A DNA stretch of 34,848 nt from Paulinella micropora (lineage: Eukaryota; Cercozoa; Imbricatea; Euglyphida; Paulinellidae): positions 37,501 through 72,348 of the forward strand of contig WBZZ01000872.1 of assembly GCA_019918135.1 (NCBI GenBank), given 5' to 3'. Below the pieces are notes generated by a model. The model did no database searches and had not been told where the DNA came from. It saw only the letters and a program-made list of their open reading frames with translations. A program made the translations under genes and the position numbers. Positions 1-8,363 of the stretch are shown one piece after another. Every line of letters begins with the position of its first letter. Within the stretch, counting starts at the first letter, position 1.

Positions 1-94
1 TGGAGAGGCTATCTTAGCTGCGCCTCATCCTTCCTCCCCAAACCTGGCACACGGGTCGGCGCTTCAACATAAGGCGAGCGGCGCTATATGGCAG

Positions 95-766
95 ATGGTA
101 CCGCCGCCTCGACGGTACCGGCGGGTAGATCGGTACGACAAGGACCGGCGTAATCTGATTGTCTGGGGGCTCTCAGAACGCGCCAATCTACAGGAGATCG
201 CCTCCAAAATGAGCGGTCTTGGTCTGGTGGTCCCGGTAATGGAGTGGCAAGGCCAGCGAATGTCTCGTCACCTGGAGCTGGTCTACGTGGACGATGACAG
301 CAGGCAGACGGCGTTGCAGCAACTCAAACATCTCAAATTCTTCGGCAGAGGGGTCAATGTGGCCCTTGGGCGCAGGTTCAGGACAGGGAACGTGTCCGAA
401 GGCTTATTCGCATCCATCTGCGTGGGGAAGCGGCGGTCCGGAAGGAGGAAGCTGCGACGGGATATCGCGTCTTGCCTCTGCATGAAGAATGTGTCGATGA
501 TGTGCAGGTGGTGTCTTCGGCATTGGCTGCCGATGCACCTAAGTGTGTGTCTGAGTGTGCTGATGTGCATGTGGTGCCCCTGCATTCGGCGGCCAGTGCA
601 GTGGGGGACGAACCTGCAGAGGGGGGCAGCACGAGGGCGGAAGCCAAGCGCGGCCGTCGGGTCCGGAAATGAGCCAAGAAGCACCGCTCCAAGCAGTTCG
701 ATACCGGCTTCAAGCTACTCGTCGCGAGTCACAACTGGCAGGGTAAAACGGGATACGACAACGTAG
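95..766 (+). pseudogene. LINE ORF1-like protein, N-terminal RRM-like part
   Basis: LINE ORF1 proteins bind the element RNA and act as nucleic-acid chaperones. Residues about 19-28 (RNLIVWGLSE) look like the first strand and RNP2-like motif of an RRM, and a second conserved-looking stretch lies at about 79-95 (FGRGVNVALGRRFR). After residue ~100 the composition becomes rich in Cys, Arg and Ser and no longer looks like a domain, so a frameshift is likely. A neighbouring frame is open to 672 and ends in a basic tail; it shares frame with the endonuclease, separated only by the TGA at 670. The ATG at 95 is the first in this frame, but the true start is uncertain. Confidence 0.5.
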
Positions 767-2382
767 GCACGGCGGAATGGGCATCATTCTACAAGCACGA
801 GGGCTGGCTAGTCATCGGGGCTCAGGAGCACCGCATGGGCAAGAAGCAACTTTCCAAATGCAGCCTGGATGGATTCCGGATTTTTGGAAAACCTGCGGAG
901 GTCAGCGAGAAAAATCGCTGCAAGGGTGGGGTTCTATTCGCGGTGGCTAACTTCCTTGGTCCGTATTGCAACCTGGTGTCAGCCCCCGTCGACCACCGGC
1001 AGCAAGCGTGGCTGCGTATCGCCTCGGGTGTTACCGGCGCTCAGGATATCTATGTGGGCAACGGCTACTTTCCCCAGGAAACGCAGGAAGAAGAGTCGTC
1101 AGAGGCGTATGCGGCCTGGCAGGCAGCTATAGCTTTTTTTGGAGCCAAAGGTCTTGTGGTCACGGTGGCGGATGCCAACGCGAAGCTCGGGCCGGCATGC
1201 AGCCGAAAAGAGGAGGGCATCGTCGGTCAGCACGGGGAGGTCGATGATAAGGGAGCACCGGTACGTTCGGAGAACGGCAAGAGACTCGCGGCTGTCCTCG
1301 TCGCTACGGGCCTGCGAAATCTGAGCGGCTTCTCGTGCCCAGTGGAAGGGTCCTACTGGTGGTCCCGGCGTGAGCTGCGCGGCATGGGCACAGGCAAGCA
1401 CCTCCTCGATTACATCTGCGCGTCGCCTGGCTTGGCATCTGGAGCAAAGTTCGGAGTATGCGAAGATGATCTTGATACGGACCACAAGGCAGTATGGGCC
1501 GAACTGACGTGGAGCGGCCAGCGCCGGCCAAAGCGGGCTGCGAAACCTTACAGGTCCTTTCGTGTTGATAAGCTTATTGGTGCTGGTGTCTCGGGTAATG
1601 ATCACGCTGCGAAGCAAGCGCTGGATTATCTACGCGACAAGTTCGATGACGTATTCCAGCATTGCCTAGAGAAGCTTGGAGTGCATCAGCTGCCTGAGCT
1701 TGACCTATCGGGTGGTGCCGACAGCCAACGGGTGGTAGATGACGTCACCGAGCGAGTGGCACAGTCCTTGCGAATGGCGGCGCACCGGGTCCTTGGCTCC
1801 AGATGTATACGACCCCGTTTCACCAACAAGTGGTTCGACGGGGAGCTAAAGGAGCTCATTCAACAGCGCCGGGAGGCCTACGCAGCATACAGGAGGGATG
1901 AATCGAACGCGGAAGCCCGTCTGAATTGGCTACGGCTCCGCAAGCAAATTCGGAAGGCAACTCGGGCCAAGAAGTCCGCCTCCTTCAAGCAAGTGCAGGA
2001 AGAAGCGGTCAAATGTCAACGCGAGCAATCCTCAAAGCGCTTTTGGCTACTCGCGAAGCGGCTTGGCGGGGCACGCAGAACGAAGGTCTCCACGCCGGTG
2101 CAAAGGGAGGATGGCTCACTGGCGTGTACGCTGCCGGAAAAGGTCGCTCGGTGGGAGGAATTTCGGAAAAATTCGGTGAAGCCACGGGAAAATCCGGCAA
2201 GTGCGGCTGTTGTGGTGGAGTGCTGTGCAGAAGCAGGCTCGCTGGAGTGGGAGGAAGCCGAAGCTAAGCGGCAGTTCCACTGGAACGATCGCTTCAGAGA
2301 TGAGGTGGCCCGGGCTATGAAGGAGCACGAAGTAGGTGAAGACACTTGCAAAGAGCTGGACAAGCCGTTCACGCAAGAGTAG
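673..2382 (+). pseudogene. LINE ORF2, N-terminal EEP endonuclease region
   Basis: This part nicks target DNA to start target-primed reverse transcription. The frame is open from 673, just after a TGA; the first ATG is at 835, but the domain clearly begins before it. The strand with the active-site Asn (SHNWQG) lies near 716, and the catalytic Glu (AQEHRM) lies near 820. Downstream are the D-x-N step (VADANAKLG, near 1170) and the closing D-H pair (DTDHKAVW, near 1475). A long basic linker follows, as in other LINEs. The frame ends at a TAG (2380-2382) in a place where the same frame continues straight into the RT, so this is most simply a Glu-to-stop nonsense change. Confidence 0.8.
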
Positions 2383-4113
2383 GTCCTTGCAAGGCAACGT
2401 ACCCTGAATAACCACAAAGCTTGTGGCGAGGACAAAGTGAAGAACGAGATGCTCAAGTATGGCGGCGCCTACATCAATGGCTACTTAACGCAGTACTTCA
2501 ACTGGATTCGAGAAGCCGAGAGGACTCCAAAAGCTTGGGGCAAGGGAATCATCGTCAATATCCCCAAGGGTGGGGATCCTACGGATCCTGACAACTGGAG
2601 GGATATCTCGATTATTAGTTGCCTTGGTAAGCTGTATCTGTCCTTATTAGCTACTCGTCTAACGCTCTTCGTGGATGGCCCGGATAAGCTACGTCCAGAG
2701 CAGGGAGGCTTCCGCCCGGGGTGTCGCACTACGGATCAGGTCTTTACCCTTTGGCAGAGGTTGAAGGGGCGTCAGCAGCAGAAGCGGGAGTCGTATGTCC
2801 TGTTCGTCGATCTACGCAAGGCTTTCCCGTCTGTTTGGAGAGATGGCCTGTTTGAGAGGCTCTGGAAGCTGGGTGTAAGGGGCAAGTTCTGGCGCACGCT
2901 ACGCAGGTGCTACGAGCAGACTTCGTCGCAAGTGCTAGTTGATGGAGCACTCACCCCCGAAGTACTGGAGGGTGTAGGCGTCCAACAGGGGTCCCCTCTC
3001 TCTCCCACACTCTTCAACGTCTTTTTGGATGAGCTGTGTGATCGACTGGCGAGTGCCCTCAAGATCGCGGACGTGAAGCGGCTGAACGACATCAAGGCAC
3101 TTCTATACGCGGACGACGTGGCCCTCATCGCTCACAGTCGCACCGAGCTCCAGAAGATGGTCAATGTTGTGGCCAAGTTCGCGGAAGATTACCGGCTGGA
3201 AGTCAACTTGAAGCCCGGCAAGACGGAAATCATGCCCATTTACACGTCGAGCAAGGCGAAACGACCAAGTATCAGGGAGCGAGGTGAGCCCGTGGTGTTG
3301 TTTCGCGGCCAGAAGCTTTGTGTCACCAGTCAGTACAAGTACCTGGGAGTGGTTATCACCGACGACCTGAAGTGGAAGGAGCAGGCCCTGCGGGCTACGC
3401 GTGTCACTGAAGTCGCCACCGCAGGTTGCTACTCTTTGTGGTGTGCAGGTGAGATACAAGCTAGGTATCGTCTCATGTGCTGGAATCAACTTGTGGGGGC
3501 CAAGCTGAAGTACGCCTTCGATGTCTGGCGTGCCCCCGTATCGCAGCTCACCAAGCTGGAGGCAGCAATGCTGCGCCCCATGAGGATGATTCTCGGCATC
3601 AGCCCTAAGACAAGCAAGTGGATTACACTCTTTCTGGCGCGCTCTTTGAGTGCGGAGCGTTTGCGGAGGGCGGCACAACTGAAGTTCTATGGACGGCTGC
3701 GTGTTCTACCGGAAGAGCGATTTCCTGTCATCGCATCTCAAGTCAAATCCGACTGGACTGCGGAGGCCGAAGGCGCTATCAGGGACTCAATGGATCTACA
3801 ACAAGGGCTTCAGGAGCTCCTAAATAGCTCAGAGAAGGACCTCGAGGGCTGGAGTTCGACTGTGGACAAGTGGGCCCTTCAGCAGGACGTCAAGATGGTG
3901 CAGCAACTGATGTGGGACAAGCGAGAGGCAGGCAGCGATCTTACTGATGGCCTGCGAGTCATCCTAAGACAAGTCTTTGGAACTAAGGAGTTCCCAAGAT
4001 GGGTAGCCCTTGATGATGCGCATTATAATCTGCTTCGGAGAAGGTTGCTCAGCTGCAACAACCGCCTTCGGTTGTACCGCAGCAAGTTGGTCAGTGGCAT
4101 GTCCCCTCGCTAA
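2383..4113 (+). pseudogene. LINE ORF2, reverse transcriptase region
   Basis: RNA-directed DNA polymerase that copies the element RNA at the nicked target. The frame matches the upstream endonuclease and is interrupted only by the TAG at 2380. RT blocks appear in order: a fingers region with NIPKGG and DPDNWRDIS (near 2560-2610), LRPEQGGFRPG (near 2690), palm motif A FVDLRKAFPSVWRD (near 2800), motif B QQGSPLSPTLFN (near 2980), and catalytic motif C YADDVALIA (near 3105). A thumb region with QYKYLGV (near 3335) follows. The catalytic Asp residues are intact. The frame ends at 4113, just before the Cys/His motif that normally closes such proteins. Confidence 0.9.
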
Positions 4114-4890
4114 TTCTGTTGCCATGATGATGTCAATGAGTCCCTTGCGCACTTCTTATGGGATTGCCCCATGCATGAGGGGATACGTAAGCAGCTGTTG
4201 CTGAGTATGCAGAGGCTCGGTGGCATGGCTGTGGGGGCTGCTGAGGGTGATGGAGAGAGTGAGGAGGGTGGTGAGGTCGTAGGCGGTGAGGTTGTGGTGG
4301 AGGATGTGTTGCTTGGGCGGGAGCGGGAGGGCTCTGTGCGGCAGGGTTGGGATGATAGGTCGCCTGTGGATCAATCACGATTGTTTTGTAAGCTTTTTCA
4401 GGGGAAGTCGCGCTTCCGCAGTAACTTTAGGCTTGCTGCGTTGTTAGGGGTTACAGCGTTGCGCCCCCCTCCAAAATTGGATGTGTTGTTTGGATCATAT
4501 GTGTCTGAGTGTTGGTCTGCTAGGGAGGGTAAAAGGGAGGAGCTTGGGGTGGAGGATGGGGGCGAGGAGGTGATTGACCTCACTGAGGTTCCATCAGCTT
4601 CTGTCCCACCCTCTCCCCCAAGTGAAGTTGATGTTGCGCGGCGCGGCCGTCCGCGCAGTGTGGACATCCTGGCTAGAGAGAGGGGTTCGGGAGCGCAGCG
4701 TAGTGTCTCCGAGTTCTTCTCTTCAGCTAACACCCTCGCATCTAGCTCTTCATGCACTTCACAGCCCCCATCTGCCCCTGCTGTTGCTGTTGCTGCTTTG
4801 TCTGTTTGGTGTTCTGACAATACGTTGGGATCGGCTGACCCCGGTGACCCAATGGAGGCACATGTCCAGGATCTGGATCTGATGCTATAG
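4114..4890 (+). pseudogene. LINE ORF2 C-terminal Cys/His tail, out of frame
   Basis: Reading the next frame from about 4118 gives a Cys-Cys-His run followed by ESLAHFLWDCP. This is the Cys/His motif that closes many LINE ORF2 proteins and probably binds nucleic acid. It lies in a different frame from the RT, so at least one indel separates them. The frame stays open to a TAG at 4888, only ~10 bp before the (ATT)n tail. The last ~200 residues are Glu-, Ser- and Pro-rich and have no domain I recognise. The 3' UTR is essentially absent. Confidence 0.6.
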
Positions 4891-4901
4891 TCTGAGGAAG
4901 C

Positions 4902-4902
4902 C

Positions 4903-4984
<82 letters not shown>

Positions 4985-4985
4985 T
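4902..4985 (+). repeat. (ATT)n tail of the LINE
   Basis: Uninterrupted ATT/TTA units directly follow the LINE 3' end and run into the first base of a SINE. It acts as the LINE tail and probably served as the SINE insertion site. Confidence 0.95.
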
Positions 4986-5252
4986 GGACACCGTGATAGC
5001 CCAGTGGTCAAGTTCTACCATCTGGGCCCTGTCGCCAGTTCGATTCCCGTCGGTGCCACCAGTATTTTCATTGAACATACCGATCCGTCTGGACCAGCAT
5101 TTTCATTGAACATACCGGCCCGTCTGGAAGTGTTGGAACTGCCCTTGCGGGGGTGTCATTAGAGCTTATCGTCAATTCTTCGTACTCCCCTCACGGGTGA
5201 GACGATGGAGGCGCATGTGCAGAAATGCATCAGCCATTGACAGAGAAGCACT
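4986..5252 (+). mobile_element. tRNA-derived SINE, plus-strand copy
   Basis: The 5' ~75 bp look like a tRNA: a pol III A box (TAGCCCAGTGG, 4997-5007) and B box (GTTCGATTCC, 5038-5047) at tRNA spacing. The body holds two ~33-bp direct repeats built on TTTTCATTGAACATACC, then a unique segment with the inverted pair TCACGGGTGAGA. The last ~50 bp (5205-5252) resemble the 3' end of the LINE just upstream. The tail is a degenerate (ATT)n. The same family appears five times on the minus strand at 32190-33537. It needs LINE proteins to move. Confidence 0.9.
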
Positions 5253-5586
5253 ATTATCATTATCTTGTTCTTTTTTTGAACATACTAAGTATCTGCTCGT
5301 GCCAGTAAGCAATGTTTTCCGTTGCTTAGGCCTACGTTGAGTTGCAACACGGTGCCCATCTGGTGCGTATTGACCGGAAAGAGCTACTGGACATCCTCTT
5401 TCGAGCTTTCTCCACTCTGCAGCCTTCTCTCACTCCACCGCAGCATGCCTACCTCCCCAGCATGCAGGTAAACTTACTTACTCCCGTCCTGTCTATGGTC
5501 AAAACGCAACATCGGCTCAGGAACCATTAGGCGATAGTGGTGTTAGCTAAGATACACCTGAAGCGATGGTCTCTCTCTCTCTCTCT
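5253..5586. other. Host sequence between SINE and palindromic element
   Basis: Apart from the candidate exon at 5330-5467 and the start of a CT/TA microsatellite near 5568, I see no gene or repeat here. Base composition is host-like and contrasts with the AT-rich DNA starting at ~5600. Confidence 0.6.
5330..5467 (+). CDS. Candidate internal exon of a host gene
   Basis: A 138-nt open segment is bounded by an acceptor-like sequence (TTGCTTAG, ending 5329) and a donor-like sequence (CAG then GTAAAC, from 5468). It reads as 46 complete codons beginning AYVELQHG and ending AYLPSMQ, so both junctions are phase 0. The next convincing acceptor on this strand is at 26351, where the glycosyltransferase-like exon also starts in phase 0. 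If the two are joined, the palindromic element lies inside an intron. This rests on splice-site appearance and phase only; the peptide matches no family I recognise. Confidence 0.4.
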
Positions 5587-5599
5587 ATATATATATATA
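5568..5599. repeat. (CT)n(TA)n microsatellite at the left junction
   Basis: A CT run passes into a TA run that ends where the inverted repeat begins. The right junction also has a TA run (26094-26111), there followed by GT repeats. The TA part is shared by both junctions and the CT and GT parts are not. Confidence 0.9.
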
Positions 5600-5987
5600 C
5601 ACTGAGAAATACAGGGGTTTTGAAGCTCTAACGGCCTAAAAAAGGGGTCGCGGATATATACGAAAACAAAAAAACAACCTTAAACAGCTTAAAACCTCGT
5701 TTTTAAGTGTGCCCGCGGATACAACCAAAAAAAACCAGCAAAAAAAACAACCTTAAATGGCTTAAACACTTAAAAAAAAGGTGTGCCCCGCGGTGTGCCT
5801 CAAAAACACGAAAACACAAAAAAGCGATTTTTGGTTTTTCTGCTTTCCCTCTTTTCCGTCTTTCCGTCTTTTGTGGATTTCTTACAAAATCGGGTTGGCG
5901 GTGTTTTGTCCGTCGCTGTCGTGTTAATTGTCGCTAATGTTTTTTCGCTGGTGTATCGGCCCACACTTTAAAAAAAAAGAAAGTGAT
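5600..5987. repeat. Outer terminal non-coding segment, left arm
   Basis: About 390 bp without a convincing gene. It holds repeated short blocks: GCGGATA occurs near 5650 and 5715, and CAACCTTAAA followed by GCTTAAA occurs near 5675 and 5749, so it is internally duplicated. Homopolymer A runs are frequent. Its mirror copy is at 25703-26094. As the terminal segment of each arm it is a candidate end or recombinase-binding region. Confidence 0.6.
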
Positions 5988-7226
5988 TTAATTTATTTTT
6001 TCTGGTTGCTTCTTTAATCGTTCGCTTCGTCTTAAAATCGGCCCCTCGTCGTTTTTCTTTCTTGGTTTCATTTTGCCCGCCTCGTGTGGCTGTTTGGCTT
6101 TTGCTATATCGCTTATAAATTTTGCTTTAACACTTCCCACCCGTGCGAAGTCTCTTATTTTTCTATTGCTTATATTTATCTTTCTGTCCTTCATTGCTTT
6201 TATGATTGCTAAGGCATCTATAACATCCTTAGGCAGGTTCGCAGCTAGCCCCGCTACCTTGTCCTCTAATGTGTTTATTTTGTTTTCTAATTTGTCCAGG
6301 GCTTGCCGTGCTTGTGGTTCTGTTGCTATTGCGGGGGTCCGTGCTTTTATGTTGGCATAATTTCGGCTGGCTTCGCTTTCTTCTACGTGTCCTAAAACCT
6401 TACTTAAAAATATACTTCTGTCCATATTCGCGGGGGCATATTCTCTATAAGCTAAGGCCCCATATATTTTGCGGGCTAAATGACTGCTAGCTTTTTCGTC
6501 GTTGAATAATTCCCGCATTCGTTTTGCTATTCTCGCATCGTATTTATTTGTTAAAGCTTGGTTCGTTTTTTCTTTGTCTTCGTCTGTCAGTGTCTCCCGC
6601 ACTGCTTGCCAGGCCGTCCGCATATCGTTATGAGAAATATGGATTAAGGGGACTTCAATATTAGATATTGCCCCCTTTTTGTCTTTGGCTACTTTATCAA
6701 TAACTATATAGCCTTTTTGCTCTTTTGCTTCTGGTGGTGTGCCCGTAATCCTTAAAGCCTCTATAAGCCTTCGCCCCGTGGCTAATTGTAATAAAATAAT
6801 AAGGTCTGTCATTTTTTTTGACTTGTTCAGGGTGTCCATTATTTTAAAAACGGTCGCGGGTTCATAATTCTTGATTTCTTTTAAATTCTTGTTTCGTTGT
6901 TTAATTTGTGTTGTTGCCTTTTTGGTTCGTTCTTCATCTGTTAATTTTAATTCTTTGTTAATTTCGGCTTCCTTCGTCGGGTGCTGTTCTTTGAAAGCCT
7001 TTCTAAGTCTCGTTAAATAACTGTCTTTTGTATTTACTTTTTCAATGTGTTGAAGTGTGCTTAAAACCCATTTTAAATTTTTCTTTAAATATGTTTGATT
7101 GCCTCCTTTTTGCTTTATAAGGTCTATTAATAATATTATCAGGCTATCAGAATAATTTTTAGTTATTGCCCTTATTTTGTCTTTAAGGTCCTCGGGGTCC
7201 TTATAGTCTATCGTTTTGAAATCCAT
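5988..7226 (-). CDS. Tyrosine recombinase, telomere-resolvase (protelomerase)-like, left copy
   Basis: A DNA-cutting and rejoining enzyme of 412 aa. The tyrosine-recombinase active site is complete: ATGRRLIEAL (Arg153, Glu156), a Lys in the beta-hairpin (about 181-184), HLAR (His249, Arg252), LGH (His280) and the nucleophile Tyr290 ten residues later. The ~27 residues between HxxR and LGH with the IYGALAY stretch, and the long C-terminal part, resemble telomere resolvases (TelN/TelK/ResT type) more than phage integrases. A Leu/Lys coiled-coil (about 308-335), a helical region (about 345-380) and a basic RRSERLKK tail follow. The ATG is 5 bases after the leader ACGGCAAAA also used by other element genes. 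It is transcribed outward. The C-terminus (EKIN) differs from the right copy by a 2-nt slip. Confidence 0.85.
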   Translation of the reverse strand: MDFKTIDYKDPEDLKDKIRAITKNYSDSLIILLIDLIKQKGGNQTYLKKNLKWVLSTLQHIEKVNTKDSYLTRLRKAFKEQHPTKEAEINKELKLTDEERTKKATTQIKQRNKNLKEIKNYEPATVFKIMDTLNKSKKMTDLIILLQLATGRRLIEALRITGTPPEAKEQKGYIVIDKVAKDKKGAISNIEVPLIHISHNDMRTAWQAVRETLTDEDKEKTNQALTNKYDARIAKRMRELFNDEKASSHLARKIYGALAYREYAPANMDRSIFLSKVLGHVEESEASRNYANIKARTPAIATEPQARQALDKLENKINTLEDKVAGLAANLPKDVIDALAIIKAMKDRKINISNRKIRDFARVGSVKAKFISDIAKAKQPHEAGKMKPRKKNDEGPILRRSERLKKQPEKIN

Positions 7227-7300
7227 TTTTTGCCGTGCCTCTTTTCCTCCGTGTCTATATATAATGTCTATATATTATATGTTTAAATATATTTAGAAAA
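7227..7300 (-). promoter_or_regulatory. Promoter and leader of the recombinase gene, left copy
   Basis: In gene orientation this holds two TATATAGACA-like boxes, then a purine-rich leader GAGGAAAAGAGGCACGGC and A-run before the ATG. The same ~70 bp, with about two mismatches, precede the 90-aa gene (7600-7670), so the two genes share a duplicated control region. Confidence 0.6.
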
Positions 7301-7326
7301 AAAAATAATTAATTAATTGATTTTGC

Positions 7327-7599
7327 TTATAAGTGCCGTTTTTTAATTGGTTCAATGATATCAGATATTTCATCTAATTTCTCATTCAGCCACGGGTAGC
7401 CCTTTTTATGGTTTTCTGTTGCTGTGTCTATAATTTCGCTTACTGTTGTAATATCTTTATATAATTCTGCCGTCTCCTTTATCTCGTATTGCTTCTTTAA
7501 GTCTCGTAAAGTCATTAATAAGCCCTTTATCATTGTTTCATTTTGTTTCAATTTCATATTGTAAATGAAGAAATAATTGTTATCTTCTAAGCCTTCCAT
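7327..7599 (-). CDS. 90-aa helical protein of unknown function, left copy
   Basis: I do not recognise the family. The protein is charged and predicted mostly helical by eye, with a heptad-like stretch at residues 15-40 and another at 58-85, and no Cys or membrane segment. The right-arm copy is identical. Its upstream region is a near copy of the one before the recombinase gene, and both genes face outward in tandem. That suggests the two are expressed together and that this may be a partner or regulator of the recombinase; this is inference from context alone. Confidence 0.7.
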   Translation of the reverse strand: MEGLEDNNYFFIYNMKLKQNETMIKGLLMTLRDLKKQYEIKETAELYKDITTVSEIIDTATENHKKGYPWLNEKLDEISDIIEPIKKRHL

Positions 7600-7670
7600 T
7601 TTTTGCCGTGCCTCTTTTCCTCTGTGTCTATATATAATGTCTATATATTTTATGTTTAAATATATTAATT
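7600..7670 (-). promoter_or_regulatory. Promoter and leader of the 90-aa gene, left copy
   Basis: This is a near-identical duplicate of the recombinase gene leader: two TATATAGACA-type boxes followed by the purine-rich leader and A-run before ATG. Confidence 0.6.
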
Positions 7671-7714
7671 ATAAAATTACAAAAAAAAGCACTATATCAA
7701 TTATTACAGCCTTT

Positions 7715-8200
7715 TTAAACAACCCCCGCCTCGTCTGCCGTTGGTTGCTGTAAATTAGGGCCGTATAATCTTATTAGGGTTTCTTTTATGGCCGTTATGT
7801 CTAACTCTTTAAAAATTCTGGTTAGGGTTTCAAACTCTTGAAGGGTTATATTGTCCGTGCTATCTTCAAAAGCCTGTTTTATGTCGTTTATTCTCTTTTG
7901 TTTCTTCTGTGTGCTTTCTGGGCTGTCCTGTATATTCTGCCGTTTTTTCTCTGGCCGTTTGTGGTATGTTAAAGTATGTTTATAATATACCGTCTGGCCC
8001 TCCTTATTCTTCCTCGGTAGGTATTGGTAATAATACGATATGCCGTTTTTAACTTCCATTTCAAACGGTGGTTTATATGTTAATCCCCGCTTACCACTGC
8101 CCGCGGGCCTTCCTCGTCCCCGCTTTTTTATTTCTGGCTGTGGTTGGGCCGTTTCTTCTGGGATTTGTGGTTGTTGCGGTGTGTCTGCTTGTGCTGTCAT
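7715..8200 (-). CDS. AT-hook DNA-binding protein, left copy
   Basis: A 161-aa protein. Residues 25-38 (KKRGRGRPAGSGKR) form a clear AT-hook, which binds the minor groove of AT-rich DNA. The N-terminus is rich in Gln and Pro. Residues ~45-80 form a Tyr-rich segment (NGISYYYQYLPRKNKEGQ) that recurs in the 90-aa protein at 12879-13151. The C-terminal half is helical. It sits back to back with the primase-helicase gene across a 160-bp shared promoter. A role in replication, chromatin or transcription of this AT-rich element is plausible but unproven. Confidence 0.75.
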   Translation of the reverse strand: MTAQADTPQQPQIPEETAQPQPEIKKRGRGRPAGSGKRGLTYKPPFEMEVKNGISYYYQYLPRKNKEGQTVYYKHTLTYHKRPEKKRQNIQDSPESTQKKQKRINDIKQAFEDSTDNITLQEFETLTRIFKELDITAIKETLIRLYGPNLQQPTADEAGVV

Positions 8201-8363
8201 TTTGTATCGGTCTATATATACTATATTTTATAAATTTATATAAATAAATATTTAATATGTTTTTTCTATATAGAATATTTTGATTAATTCTCGGCGACAT
8301 TTTTTATAAATAATTAATTTAATTTAAACAAAAAAAAATATAATGGTTATTATATAGCTTTTG
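8201..8363. promoter_or_regulatory. Divergent promoter between AT-hook and primase-helicase genes, left copy
   Basis: A very AT-rich 160-bp gap between two genes that point away from each other. On the minus strand it has a TATATAGAC box ~15 bp before the AT-hook ATG. On the plus strand a TTATATAG box lies just before the primase-helicase ATG. The mirror copy is 23327-23489. Confidence 0.55.

Larger units (their letters stand above)
1..4985 (+). mobile_element. Degenerate non-LTR retrotransposon (LINE) with (ATT)n tail
   Basis: The order is RRM-like ORF1, apurinic-type endonuclease, reverse transcriptase, Cys/His tail, very short 3' end and an (ATT)n run, which is the layout of an EEP-endonuclease LINE. 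The 5' end is not defined and may lie outside the window. The copy is dead as read: there is an in-frame TAG at 2380 between endonuclease and RT, and a frame change near 4115 just before the Cys/His motif. The microsatellite tail resembles those of the RTE and I groups, but I cannot assign a clade without a tree. Confidence 0.9.

Noticed and set aside
2380..2382. Alternative genetic code in which TAG is a sense codon
   Set aside because: Other frames in the host region end plausibly at TAG, and the LINE copy has at least one further frame break, so a nonsense mutation is simpler.
4742..5011. Poly-Asn, poly-Ile and poly-Leu frames over ATT microsatellites (also near 31793-32093, 32364-33704 and 34049-34335)
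   Set aside because: They are translations of trinucleotide repeats with no other coding signal.
4986..5061. A functional tRNA gene
   Set aside because: A and B boxes are present, but the segment continues into a repeated body and (ATT)n tail and recurs five more times; it is a SINE head.
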